Made by a program: the position numbers and the translations under genes. Below are positions 51,481-59,655 of a stretch of DNA of 64,000 nucleotides, piece by piece (the stretch's first letter is position 1; each line of letters begins with the position of its first letter). The notes below the pieces were generated by a model, which saw only the letters and a list, made by a program, of their open reading frames with translations, had not been told where the DNA came from and made no database searches. Source of the stretch: Rhodobacter sp. (GTDB taxonomy: Bacteria; Pseudomonadota; Alphaproteobacteria; Rhodobacterales; Rhodobacteraceae); assembly GCA_020637555.1 (NCBI GenBank), contig JACKKF010000013.1:708001-772000 (forward strand), in the 5' to 3' direction.

Positions 51481-52763
51481 GCCAGCGGCGTCTCGCGCAT
51501 CACCGCATCCAGCGTTTCGATCAACTGGTCGGCGTTGGCGCGGGAAAACGGCATCGGCGGGCGGATTTTCAGCACATTGTAGTGGATGCCCAGAAAATTC
51601 AGCAGCACGCCCCGCCGGCGCATGCCGTTGGCCAGCGCCTTGACATAGGCGGTCGCGGGGGTCCTGGTCGTCTTGTCCAGCACCATCTCGGCGCCGAAGA
51701 ACAGGCCCGAGCCCCGCACATCGCCGATGGCCTGGTGCCGGGTCGCCAGATCGCGCAGGCCCGCGCGCGCATAGGCGCCGACATCGCGGGCATTGTCCTG
51801 CAACCCCTCGTCCTGGACCACGCGCAGGGTGGCCAGGGCGGCGGCGGCGCTGACGGGGTTGCCGCCAAAGGTGTTGAAATAGCGAAACCGGGTGCGAAAC
51901 GCCTTCATCGTGTCCGAGGGCGCGACGACGGCGGCGACCGGATGACCGTTGGCCATCGGCTTGCCCAGGGTCACGATGTCGGGTTTCAGGCCGATGCGCT
52001 GATGCCCCCAGAAATGCGTGCCGACACGGCCGAAGCCAGGCTGCACCTCGTCCGCGATGATGACCCCGCCGGCCTTGCGCACCACCGCCTGCACCGGATC
52101 GAGCCAGCCGTGCGGCAGATCGGGGAACCCCTCGTTGGCAAAGAAGGGACACAGGATCAGGCTGGAAAAGCCGTGTCCCGTGGCGTTGAGCGCATCGATC
52201 TGGTCCTGAACGCGGGCGGCGAAGGCATGGGCATGGGGCATGCCCCCCGCGCCACCCAGCGGGCGATAGCTGTCGGGCGCGGGCACGAAACGGACCGAAT
52301 CCCAGTAGCCGCCCGGCGGGGGATTGGTTTGGCTGAGCTGCTGCACGGCGGTGGTGTTGCCGTGATAGGTGTGGTCGGTGGCGATGACGCCGGTCTTGCC
52401 GGTCAGCGCCTGCGCCATGCGCAGGGCGACGTCGTTCGCCTCGGATCCCGTGCAGCACAGAAGGGCCGTGTCAAAGGGGGAGTCGAAGGTCGCGGTCAGG
52501 GCTTCGACATAGTCGAGGATCCCTTCGTGCAGATACCGGGTATGGGTGTTCAGCGTGCCGGCCTGTCGGCAGATGGCCTCGACCACGCGGGGGTGGCAAT
52601 GGCCCACATGGGGAACATTGTTGTAGCAGTCCAGATACTGCCGCCCGTCGGCATCCCACAGGTGCACCCCTTGCCCGCGCACGATGTGCACGGGCTCGTC
52701 GTAGAAGGTGGACATGTTCGGGCCGAGCAGACGCGCGCGGCGGTCGGTCAGGCTTTCGGTCAC
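51477..52763 (-). CDS. Class III PLP enzyme, probable amino-alcohol phosphate phospho-lyase
   Basis: The 428-residue protein is aligned by eye with human ETNPPL and PHYKPL. Shared segments are QYLDC-NNV-HVGHCHP near 43-58, a SGSEAND-type CTGSEAND near 105, IIADEVQ-GFGRVG-HFW near 226, PDIVTLGKPMANGHPVA with the PLP Lys near 255, NT-GGNPVS near 288, and NVLKIRPPM near 400. Those enzymes eliminate phosphate and ammonia from a phosphorylated amino alcohol to give an aldehyde, rather than transaminate. It overlaps the kinase gene and the aldehyde dehydrogenase gene by 4 bp each. Confidence 0.8.
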   Translation of the reverse strand: MTESLTDRRARLLGPNMSTFYDEPVHIVRGQGVHLWDADGRQYLDCYNNVPHVGHCHPRVVEAICRQAGTLNTHTRYLHEGILDYVEALTATFDSPFDTALLCCTGSEANDVALRMAQALTGKTGVIATDHTYHGNTTAVQQLSQTNPPPGGYWDSVRFVPAPDSYRPLGGAGGMPHAHAFAARVQDQIDALNATGHGFSSLILCPFFANEGFPDLPHGWLDPVQAVVRKAGGVIIADEVQPGFGRVGTHFWGHQRIGLKPDIVTLGKPMANGHPVAAVVAPSDTMKAFRTRFRYFNTFGGNPVSAAAALATLRVVQDEGLQDNARDVGAYARAGLRDLATRHQAIGDVRGSGLFFGAEMVLDKTTRTPATAYVKALANGMRRRGVLLNFLGIHYNVLKIRPPMPFSRANADQLIETLDAVMRETPLA

Positions 52764-54244
52764 AACTGGATCCAGGCTGTTTTCAGGTTCACATACTTGT
52801 CCATCGCGTGCAGCGATTTGTCGTGCCCGTTGCCCGACTGCCGGTGCCCGCCCAGCGGCACGGTGTTGTCGGCCCCGCCATAGGTGTTGACGTGCACCAC
52901 GCCCGCGTCGATGGCGCGGACCATGCGGTGCGCGCGGCCCAGGTTCCCGGTCCAGACCGCGGCGGCCAGGCCATAGTCGGTGCCGTTGGCGATGCGGATC
53001 GCGTCTTCTTCGGTGTCGAAGGGCAGGACACCCAGAACCGGGCCAAAGACCTCCTCGCGGGCGATGGTCATCTCGGGGGCGACACCTGCAAAGATCGTCG
53101 GCGCGAAATAGCTGCCACCGGTTTCGGGCAGGATGCGCGCGCCCCCTGTCACCAGGGACGCGCCTTCGTCAGCCGCCTGGGCGACCATGCCGGCGACCCG
53201 GGCAAGCTGCATCTCGGACGAGATCGCGCCAGCCTGCGTGTCCAGCCGCAAGGGGTTGCCGACCTTCATCGCCCGGGCCTCGGCGGCCAGCAGTTCGGTG
53301 AATTCCTCGGCGACCGCGCGCTGAACCAGAAGCCGCGACCCGGCGACGCAGACCTGGCCCGAGTTGCGGAAAATGCCCGCCGCGCTGACCTTGGCCGCCT
53401 GCTTCAGATCCGGCGCGTCGGCAAAGACCACGTTCGGGGATTTGCCGCCCAGTTCCAGATAGACGCGCTTCAGGTTCGAACGCGCGCTGTATTCCAGCAG
53501 CCGCCGCCCGACCCCGCCCGACCCGGTAAAAACCAGCACGTCCACATCGGGATGCAGGCCCAGGGCCTCGCCCGAGACGGCGCCCAGGCCGGTGACGACG
53601 TTCAGCACCCCTTCGGGCAGGCCGCATTCGGTGCAGATCTCGGCCAGGCGCAGCAACGAGAGCGAGGCCACCTCGGAGGGTTTCAGAACCACCGAATTGC
53701 CCGCCGCCAGCGCCGGCGCGATCTTCCACGCCCCGATCATCAGCGGAAAGTTCCACGGCACGATCGCGCCGACCACACCCACGGGTTCGCGGTGCACCAG
53801 GCCCAGCACGGACTCGGCGGTGGGGGCGATTTCACCGGGGATCTTGTCCAGTGCCTCGGCATAATAGCGGAAGGTTCCGGCGGCGCTGCCGGGTTCGGCC
53901 TTGATCGCCATGGAAATCTCGGTGCCGTTGTCGCGCACGCCCAGCACCGCCAGCGACAGGGCCTCGCGCTCGATCGCATCGGCGATGCGGTGCATCACCT
54001 TCTTGCGTTCGGCGGGCGCGGCGCGCGACCACAGCCCCCTGTGAAAGGCCCGCCGAGCCGAGGCGACAGCCGCGTCCACATCGGCCGCCGACGCATCGGC
54101 GATGGTGGTCAGCGGTTGCCCGTCTATGGGCGAGGTGACGGGCAGAACAGCACCGTTTGACGCCGTGACCCATTGGCCACCGATGAACAGCCCGCGCGGC
54201 GCGACCGGTGCGGCGGCGAGGGCGTCAATGCTGGATTGATCCAT
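52760..54244 (-). CDS. NAD(P)-dependent aldehyde dehydrogenase
   Basis: The 494-residue ALDH has the cofactor region GAIVPWNFPL near 156, FTGSGGVG near 232, the general base Glu in ELGGKSPN near 255 and the nucleophile Cys in SGQVCVAGSRL near 289. It is most like the PuuC/gamma-aminobutyraldehyde type group. It would oxidise the aldehyde released by the phospho-lyase encoded next. ATG 54244 follows GGAAAGGA and overlaps the tctA end by 20 bp. Confidence 0.92.
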   Translation of the reverse strand: MDQSSIDALAAAPVAPRGLFIGGQWVTASNGAVLPVTSPIDGQPLTTIADASAADVDAAVASARRAFHRGLWSRAAPAERKKVMHRIADAIEREALSLAVLGVRDNGTEISMAIKAEPGSAAGTFRYYAEALDKIPGEIAPTAESVLGLVHREPVGVVGAIVPWNFPLMIGAWKIAPALAAGNSVVLKPSEVASLSLLRLAEICTECGLPEGVLNVVTGLGAVSGEALGLHPDVDVLVFTGSGGVGRRLLEYSARSNLKRVYLELGGKSPNVVFADAPDLKQAAKVSAAGIFRNSGQVCVAGSRLLVQRAVAEEFTELLAAEARAMKVGNPLRLDTQAGAISSEMQLARVAGMVAQAADEGASLVTGGARILPETGGSYFAPTIFAGVAPEMTIAREEVFGPVLGVLPFDTEEDAIRIANGTDYGLAAAVWTGNLGRAHRMVRAIDAGVVHVNTYGGADNTVPLGGHRQSGNGHDKSLHAMDKYVNLKTAWIQL

Positions 54245-55721
54245 GTCGTTTTCCTTTCCAGTCACGCCACAGTCCCCAGACATGCAGCAGCAACACGATG
54301 CAGATAAGAGAAAAGATTGCCAGAGCCACCGGGCGGTCGATCCAGTCGGTCAGGGACCGGATGCGCGGCAGCGAGGTGCGGAACTTGGTTTCCATGATCC
54401 CGCCCAGCACCATGCCCAGGATGATCGGCACGATCGGCAGGTTCAGTCGCTTCAGCATTACGCCCAGCAGACCGAACACGGCGGCAAGCGCGCAATCGAT
54501 GGCCGAATTCCTGAGCGAGTAGATGCCGACAAAGCTGAGCGTCAGGATGATCATGCCCAGATAGCGGTTCGGGATCACCAGCACCTTGAGCAAGGGTCTG
54601 GTCGCCACCAGCAGGAACGCCAGTGCCAGGATGTTCAGCAGCGCCAGACAGATATAGAGCGCAACGATGAAATCCATGTGGTTGCGGAACAGGCCCGGCC
54701 CGGGGATGACGTTGTGGACGTAGAACACGCTCAACATCATCGCTGTCAGGGCCTCGCCCGGGATCCCCAGTGCCAGCAGGGGCACCATGGCCGCCGGCGG
54801 GACCGAGTTGTTGGCAGTTTCCGAGGCGATCAACCCCTCGGGGCTGCCCTTGCCGAACAGCTCGGGCCTTTTCGACGAGGTCCGCGCATAGGTATAGGAC
54901 AGGAACTGCGAGGTGAATTCGCCCACACCCGGGATGATCCCCATGATCGTGCCAGAAAGCGAGCCGACCACCGCCACGCGCAGGTTGCGGAACACCTCGG
55001 TCACACCGTTCCAGACGCTGCCGCTGATCGGCGGCGCGGCTTCCTGATCGTCCTTGCCCACCAGCAGGACAAAGGCTTGCGACACGGCGAACAGGCCCAG
55101 CACCACGACGATCAGATTGACGCCCTGGTCCAGAAAGGTCAGGTCGAAGGTGAAGCGCCGGGTATAGTTGTTCGCCTCCATCCCGATCGTGTTCAGGAAC
55201 AGGCCGAACATCAGCAGGGCACCCGCCGCCAGCGACTGCCCGCGATGCGCGACGACCACCAGCACGCACCCCAGAAGGGCCGCCAGGAAAATCTCGCGCG
55301 AGCCGAACATGGGCGCGACCCGCGCCAGAACCGGCGACAGCAGGATCAGCGCGACGACCGCAAAGATGCCGCCAAAGAACGAGGAGCCAAAGCTCAGCCC
55401 CAGCGCGCGGGGGGCCTGGCCGGCCTGGGTCATCGGGTAGCCGTCATAGGTTGTCAGCGCGTTGACCGGGGTGCCGGGCGTGTTGATCAGGATCGACGGG
55501 ATCGACCCGCCGAACAGCGCCGATCCATAGATGCCCAGCAGCAGGGTCAGCCCCACGATCGGATCCATGCCGAATGTCGCGGGCAGCAGGATGGCGATGG
55601 CGACGGCCGGGCCCACGCCGGGAATCGCCCCGATGATGACGCCACCGACCGAGCCGACCAGAAGCGCCGCGATCACGTCCCAGCGCGAGACGATGGCGAG
55701 GGCGGCAAGAAAGATGTCCAC
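54225..55721 (-). CDS. tctA: Tripartite tricarboxylate transporter large membrane subunit TctA
   Basis: The 498-residue protein has about twelve helices and the two TctA repeats with conserved GAIPGVGPAVAIAILLP near 32 and IMGIIPGVGEFTSQFLSY near 255, plus GIPGEALTAMML near 320. These PGVG loops are typical of TctA. It starts with GTG at 55721, behind AAGGGA, 11 bp after tctB; no ATG fits. It is the translocating subunit for a carboxylate-type solute delivered by TctC. Confidence 0.92.
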   Translation of the reverse strand: MDIFLAALAIVSRWDVIAALLVGSVGGVIIGAIPGVGPAVAIAILLPATFGMDPIVGLTLLLGIYGSALFGGSIPSILINTPGTPVNALTTYDGYPMTQAGQAPRALGLSFGSSFFGGIFAVVALILLSPVLARVAPMFGSREIFLAALLGCVLVVVAHRGQSLAAGALLMFGLFLNTIGMEANNYTRRFTFDLTFLDQGVNLIVVVLGLFAVSQAFVLLVGKDDQEAAPPISGSVWNGVTEVFRNLRVAVVGSLSGTIMGIIPGVGEFTSQFLSYTYARTSSKRPELFGKGSPEGLIASETANNSVPPAAMVPLLALGIPGEALTAMMLSVFYVHNVIPGPGLFRNHMDFIVALYICLALLNILALAFLLVATRPLLKVLVIPNRYLGMIILTLSFVGIYSLRNSAIDCALAAVFGLLGVMLKRLNLPIVPIILGMVLGGIMETKFRTSLPRIRSLTDWIDRPVALAIFSLICIVLLLHVWGLWRDWKGKRHGSIQH

Positions 55722-55732
55722 GAGGCGATCCC

Positions 55733-56281
55733 TTACAGATAGACGACGAGGAAGTTGCGCAGCGCCTGCGGGAAGATGTCGTAGACGGCACCCCCGGGGA
55801 TGCGCACCGCAAGGAATGCCTTGAACACCACGACGATGGCGATGGCCACCAGGGGCGCCAGGGCCAGCGCCCGTCCGCGATAGCCCAGCCGCCAGGCCAG
55901 CAGCGTCATGAAGATCATGGTCGCCGGCAAATATCCGATCCAGGGCGTCGCCAGCACATAGACCAGAAACCACAGGACATATTCGCCGGCCCTGGCCCAC
56001 AGCTTGACCTCGGCCACCACATCGCCACCGCCGTTGCGCAGGTTGCGGATCAGGCAGGCCGCCAGTTCCCCGGCGCCGAACACCAGCATCCCGATCACCG
56101 CGATCAGGGGCCAGAGCCCGGGCTGCCGGCTCCAGGCCTGGCCGTCGATCCATTGGGTTTCGGTCGACCACGAAAGCGCCAGGGCCACCGCGATCAGAAA
56201 GGAAACCACCGCAAAGACGATCTCGGCGCGGTGGTGGGGCGGGTGCGTCAATTCGGACAGGTCGTGTTCGTGGTCGGTCAT
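55733..56281 (-). CDS. tctB: Tripartite tricarboxylate transporter small membrane subunit TctB
   Basis: This 182-residue protein has four predicted helices (about 22-42, 58-80, 103-130, 140-160), the size and layout of TctB, including WIGYLPATMIFMTLLAWRLG. ATG 56281 lies between the tctC terminator-like hairpin and the gene; the open frame beyond covers the hairpin. It is placed between tctC and tctA. Confidence 0.85.
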   Translation of the reverse strand: MTDHEHDLSELTHPPHHRAEIVFAVVSFLIAVALALSWSTETQWIDGQAWSRQPGLWPLIAVIGMLVFGAGELAACLIRNLRNGGGDVVAEVKLWARAGEYVLWFLVYVLATPWIGYLPATMIFMTLLAWRLGYRGRALALAPLVAIAIVVVFKAFLAVRIPGGAVYDIFPQALRNFLVVYL

Positions 56282-56306
56282 TCGCGTCTCTCGCGCCCGA
56301 TGAAGA

Positions 56307-56331
56307 ACCCCGGCAACAGCGTTGCCGGGGT
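56307..56331 (-). terminator. Strong hairpin between tctC and tctB
   Basis: Perfect 11 bp arms ACCCCGGCAAC (56307-56317) and GTTGCCGGGGT (56321-56331) with a 3 nt loop. On the transcribed strand it begins 8 bases after the tctC stop and is followed by TTCTTC. It probably stops most transcripts or protects the tctC message, giving more binding protein than membrane subunits. Confidence 0.7.
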
Positions 56332-56339
56332 GGGGGGCG

Positions 56340-57281
56340 TCAGTCGGCCAGCATCGCCGAGATATGGCCGACGGTGGCGATGTCCGCCTGGATATGCGCG
56401 GCGGAATCGGCGGCATTCATCCAGTAGATCTGCGCGCCCGTTTCGGCGGCAAAGTGCTGCGCGCGGTCGCTGGCGATGGTCTGCTGCGCGACAGCGGCGA
56501 TGCGGTCGATCACCTCTTGCGGGGTGCCTTCGCGCACGAACAGGCCATTCCACAGCGAGATGTTCAGATCGGGTGCCAGTTCCGCCACCGTCGGCGCGTC
56601 GGGCGCCAGCGCCAGACGGTCCCCGGTGATCGAGGCCAGGATCGTCACCTGATCGAGGCACGGCATGATCAACTGGATCGTGGTGTTGATGACATCGACA
56701 TCGCCCGATGCCAGCGTGTTGCAGTCCAGCGCGTCATAGGCCGCGTCGGCGCCCCAGGCAAAGCCCATCTCATGCGCCAGCGCGAAGCTGACCTGCGTCG
56801 GCGTCAGCTGGGCGCCGAAATGGCCCAGCAGCACGTCGTTCGACTGCGCATAGGCGGCCAGCTCCTGCATGGTGTGATAGGGTGCATCGGCCGAGGTCGC
56901 CATGACGAAGGGATAGGTCAGGAAAATCCCGACCGGAACGAACGGGTCCGGGTTCAGTTCAGGGATGCCGATGGTCGGTCCGACGACCGGCACGCCGATC
57001 ACGAAGGACCCAATGGTCGAACCGTCGGCCGGGGCCGTCGCCACCTCCACCGCGCCGGGGAAGGGGCCGCCGCCGCCGCCCGGACGGTTCAGCACCGCCG
57101 CCGGCTGGCCATAGGCCGCCTGGAAATCCTCGGCGATCATGCGCGTCAGCACATCCTCCAGATCGCCCGGGGGCCACGGCACGACAAAGGTGACGGGGCC
57201 TTCGGGGTATTCGGCCAGCGCCGCGCCGGCCGGGATGGCCAGTGCCGCCGCCAGAGCCAGCGTCAGGGGGGTTCTGTTCAT
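56340..57281 (-). CDS. tctC: Tripartite tricarboxylate transporter substrate-binding protein TctC
   Basis: The 313-residue periplasmic binding protein has a Sec signal peptide (LTLALAAALAIPAGAALA) and the Bug/TctC fold: PVTFVVPWPPGD at the start of the mature part, NRPGGGGGPFPGAVEV near 65, then GALAPTVAELA-like APTVAELAPDL near 240. Bug proteins bind carboxylates and related small molecules; the ligand is unknown. GGAGG precedes the ATG. First gene of a probable operon tctCBA-ALDH-phospho-lyase-kinase-Tm-1-like. Confidence 0.9.
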   Translation of the reverse strand: MNRTPLTLALAAALAIPAGAALAEYPEGPVTFVVPWPPGDLEDVLTRMIAEDFQAAYGQPAAVLNRPGGGGGPFPGAVEVATAPADGSTIGSFVIGVPVVGPTIGIPELNPDPFVPVGIFLTYPFVMATSADAPYHTMQELAAYAQSNDVLLGHFGAQLTPTQVSFALAHEMGFAWGADAAYDALDCNTLASGDVDVINTTIQLIMPCLDQVTILASITGDRLALAPDAPTVAELAPDLNISLWNGLFVREGTPQEVIDRIAAVAQQTIASDRAQHFAAETGAQIYWMNAADSAAHIQADIATVGHISAMLAD

Positions 57282-57387
57282 GGGATCCTCCGTGTTGGGT
57301 CATTCATCGGTTCATTATTTACACCGACGTTTCAAAAACAGCTTGCGCGACGGGCAGGATTCGGTCAAGACTTTTCTTGCACCTGCA
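57282..57387. promoter_or_regulatory. Divergent promoter region, tctC / iclR
   Basis: This 106 bp gap is AT-richer than its flanks around 57310-57345 and should hold promoters for both tctC and the regulator. An AT-rich TAAATAATGAA (minus strand) is a possible -10 region for tctC. No convincing operator palindrome was found. Confidence 0.4.
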
Positions 57388-58194
57388 ATGAGCGTTTTTT
57401 CAGCGACCCGTGACAACCCCATGCGCACTGTCGAGAAAGCCTTGAGATTGCTTGACTATTACGATGGTCAGAATCCCGAATTCGGGCTCAGCGATCTTGC
57501 CCGGCTGTCGGGAATCGACAAGGCGACGGTGCTCAGGATGCTGGGCGACATGGCGGCGACGGGTCTTGTGGATCAGGATCCCGAAAGCCGCAAATGGCGG
57601 CTGGGCGCCGGTATCCTCAGGTTGGCGCGCCTGCGCGAGGCGGCGTTTCCGGTCACGCGGGTGTTGACCCCGATCCTGGAAAGACTGGCGGCCGAGACCG
57701 GCGAGACCGCGCACGCATCGCTCATCTCGGGGCGGCACCTGGGCACCGTCGGGATCGTCGAAAGCACGCGATCGAACAGGGTCTCGCTGGAACCCGGGCA
57801 GATGCTGCCCCTGCACGCCACGGCCTCGGGGCTGGCTTACGGCGCCTTTGCCCGTCCCGAACTGCGCGCGCAATTGCTGGCCGCGCCGCTGCCGGCCGCG
57901 ACCGCCACCACCCCCACCGATCCGCATCGCCTTGCCGAGCTGCTCGACCAGGCGGCGCGGCGGGGCTACGCGGTGGCCGACCAGACCTATGAGGACGAGG
58001 TGTTCGGCATCGCCATGCCGATCTTTGGCCCGGACGGGTTCGCCACAGGCGCGCTGGCCGTGGCGACCCCGATCTCGCGCATGACCGACACCCACACGGC
58101 CGCGATCCTGGCCGCACTGGCCCCTGCCGCCCGCGAGGCAACGCTGGGACTGGGCGGCCGTTTTCCCCCCACCCAACGACCTGCTGCAGATTGA
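57388..58194 (+). CDS. IclR-family transcriptional regulator
   Basis: The 268-residue regulator has an N-terminal winged HTH (TVEKALRLLDYYDGQNPEFGLSDLARLSGIDKATVLRMLGDM, split here as about 13-55) and the C-terminal IclR effector domain with TAHASLISGRHLG, LPLHATASGLAYGAF and GYAVADQTYEDEVFGIAMPIF. ATG 57388 gives the usual short N-terminal arm; 57421 is the alternative and neither has a clear ribosome-binding site. Divergent from tctC, it probably controls the catabolic operon. Confidence 0.85.
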   Translation: MSVFSATRDNPMRTVEKALRLLDYYDGQNPEFGLSDLARLSGIDKATVLRMLGDMAATGLVDQDPESRKWRLGAGILRLARLREAAFPVTRVLTPILERLAAETGETAHASLISGRHLGTVGIVESTRSNRVSLEPGQMLPLHATASGLAYGAFARPELRAQLLAAPLPAATATTPTDPHRLAELLDQAARRGYAVADQTYEDEVFGIAMPIFGPDGFATGALAVATPISRMTDTHTAAILAALAPAAREATLGLGGRFPPTQRPAAD

Positions 58195-58204
58195 GGAGCC
58201 CGCC

Positions 58205-59560
58205 ATGCCGCGCGACGAGAATTTCCTGAAAGCCAACAACGCCCGCCATCTGTGGCATCCGATGGCGCACCCTGCCGACAGCCAGGCCAACCCGCCGACC
58301 ATCGTGACCGGTGCGCAGGGTGTGCGGATCACCGATATCGACGGGCACGAGGTCGTGGACGGTGTCGGTGGTCTGTGGAACGTGAACCTGGGCTATTCCT
58401 GCGAGCCGGTGAAAGCCGCCATCACCGCGCAGCTCGACGCGCTGCCCTATTATTCGATCTTTCGCGGCACCTCGAATGACAAGGTCATCGAACTGGCCGA
58501 GGAACTGAAGGATTTCTTCGCCCCGGACGGGCTGACGCGGGCTTTCTATACCTCAGGCGGGGGCGATTCGGTCGAAACCGCGCTGCGTCTGGCGCGGCAG
58601 TATCACAAGATCCGCGGCGAGGCCGGCCGGATCAAGTTCCTGTCCCTGAAAAAGGGGTATCACGGCACCCATTTCGGCGGGGCCTCGGTCAATGGCAACG
58701 CGAATTTCCGCACCGCCTATGAACCGTTGCTGCCCGGTTGCCATCACATCACCGCGCCCTACCCCTATCGCAACCCCTTCAATGAATCCGACCCGGCGAA
58801 ACTGGCGCAACTGATCCTGGCCGAGCTGGAGGACGAGATCGCCTTCCAGGGAGCGGGCACCATTGCCGCCTTCATCATGGAACCGATCCTGGGCGCCGGC
58901 GGCGTGATCCCGCCGCACGAAAGCTTCATGCCCGGCGTGGCCGAGATCTGCCGCCGCAACGGCATCCTGCTGATCGCGGACGAGGTGATCACCGCCTTTG
59001 GTCGCACCGGGGCCTGGACCGGCAGCCGGCTTTGGGGCGTGCAGCCTGACATGATGTCCACCGCAAAGGCCATCACCAACGGTTATTTCCCCTTTGGCGC
59101 GGTGATGATCGCTGACCATGTGGCCGAGGTCTTTGAAAAGGACGAGACTGGCAAGGCCGCCATCGGCCATGGCTATACCTATTCGGGCCATCCCGTCGGT
59201 GCCGCCGCCGCGCTGGCCTGCCTGGCCGAAACGCGCCGGCTGAAGGTGAACGAGAACGCCGCCGCGCGCGGGGCCGAGCTGTTCGCGGGCGTTCAGGCGC
59301 TGCACGCGAAATACGATGTGGTCGGCGATGTGCGCGGGGGTCACGGCCTGATGATCGCGCTGGAACTGGTCAGTGACCGCGCGACAAAGGCCGCGCCGCC
59401 CAAATCGGTGCCCGGTCAGGTGCAGAAGGTCGCCTACGATGCCGGCGCGATGGTCCGTGTCTCGGGGCCGAACGTGATCCTGTCGCCGTCGCTGGTGCTG
59501 ACCTCTGCCGATGTGCAGACCATCCTCACGGCGCTGGACGCCGGTCTGAAATCCGTCTGA
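58205..59560 (+). CDS. Class III omega-aminotransferase
   Basis: The 451-residue PLP enzyme has HLWHPMAHP at the N-terminus, SGGGDSVETALRLARQYH near 117, the IADEVITAFGRTG segment near 258 and PLP Lys in MSTAKAITNGYFPFGA near 282. These fit the beta-alanine/taurine/amine:pyruvate aminotransferase group common in marine Rhodobacteraceae. It follows iclR by 10 bp behind GAGGAG, so both are one transcript. It is a true aminotransferase type, unlike the phospho-lyase at 51477-52763. The substrate is unknown. Confidence 0.88.
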   Translation: MPRDENFLKANNARHLWHPMAHPADSQANPPTIVTGAQGVRITDIDGHEVVDGVGGLWNVNLGYSCEPVKAAITAQLDALPYYSIFRGTSNDKVIELAEELKDFFAPDGLTRAFYTSGGGDSVETALRLARQYHKIRGEAGRIKFLSLKKGYHGTHFGGASVNGNANFRTAYEPLLPGCHHITAPYPYRNPFNESDPAKLAQLILAELEDEIAFQGAGTIAAFIMEPILGAGGVIPPHESFMPGVAEICRRNGILLIADEVITAFGRTGAWTGSRLWGVQPDMMSTAKAITNGYFPFGAVMIADHVAEVFEKDETGKAAIGHGYTYSGHPVGAAAALACLAETRRLKVNENAAARGAELFAGVQALHAKYDVVGDVRGGHGLMIALELVSDRATKAAPPKSVPGQVQKVAYDAGAMVRVSGPNVILSPSLVLTSADVQTILTALDAGLKSV

Positions 59561-59573
59561 CGCGGGCGGATCC

Positions 59574-59610
59574 GGGGCGCGCGGCGGGACCTCCCCCTGC
59601 TGCGCGCCCC
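59574..59610 (+). terminator. Terminator-like hairpin after the aminotransferase gene
   Basis: Arms GGGGCGCGCGGC (59574-59585) and GCTGCGCGCCCC (59599-59610) pair over 12 bp with one G-U. The hairpin starts 14 bp after the stop codon. The T-run after it is weak. Confidence 0.55.
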
Positions 59611-59655
59611 AGCTTTCCGCGTGACCTGCCCGGCAGCGCGTGGTAGCGGCAGGGC

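Noticed and set aside
50536..52458. A 640-residue fusion-like frame ending in the kinase
   Set aside because: Its first half is a shifted reading of the phospho-lyase gene; the kinase starts at 51480 in an ATGA overlap, so there is no real fusion.
51477..52763. Ordinary acetylornithine/omega aminotransferase
   Set aside because: The segments HVGHCHP, GKPMANGHPVA, NT-GGNPVS and NVLKIRPPM match the ETNPPL/PHYKPL branch better, and the partner gene is a kinase.
54225..56171. tctA extended upstream to 56171
   Set aside because: The extension reads tctB out of frame; the GTG at 55721 starts the first conserved helix.
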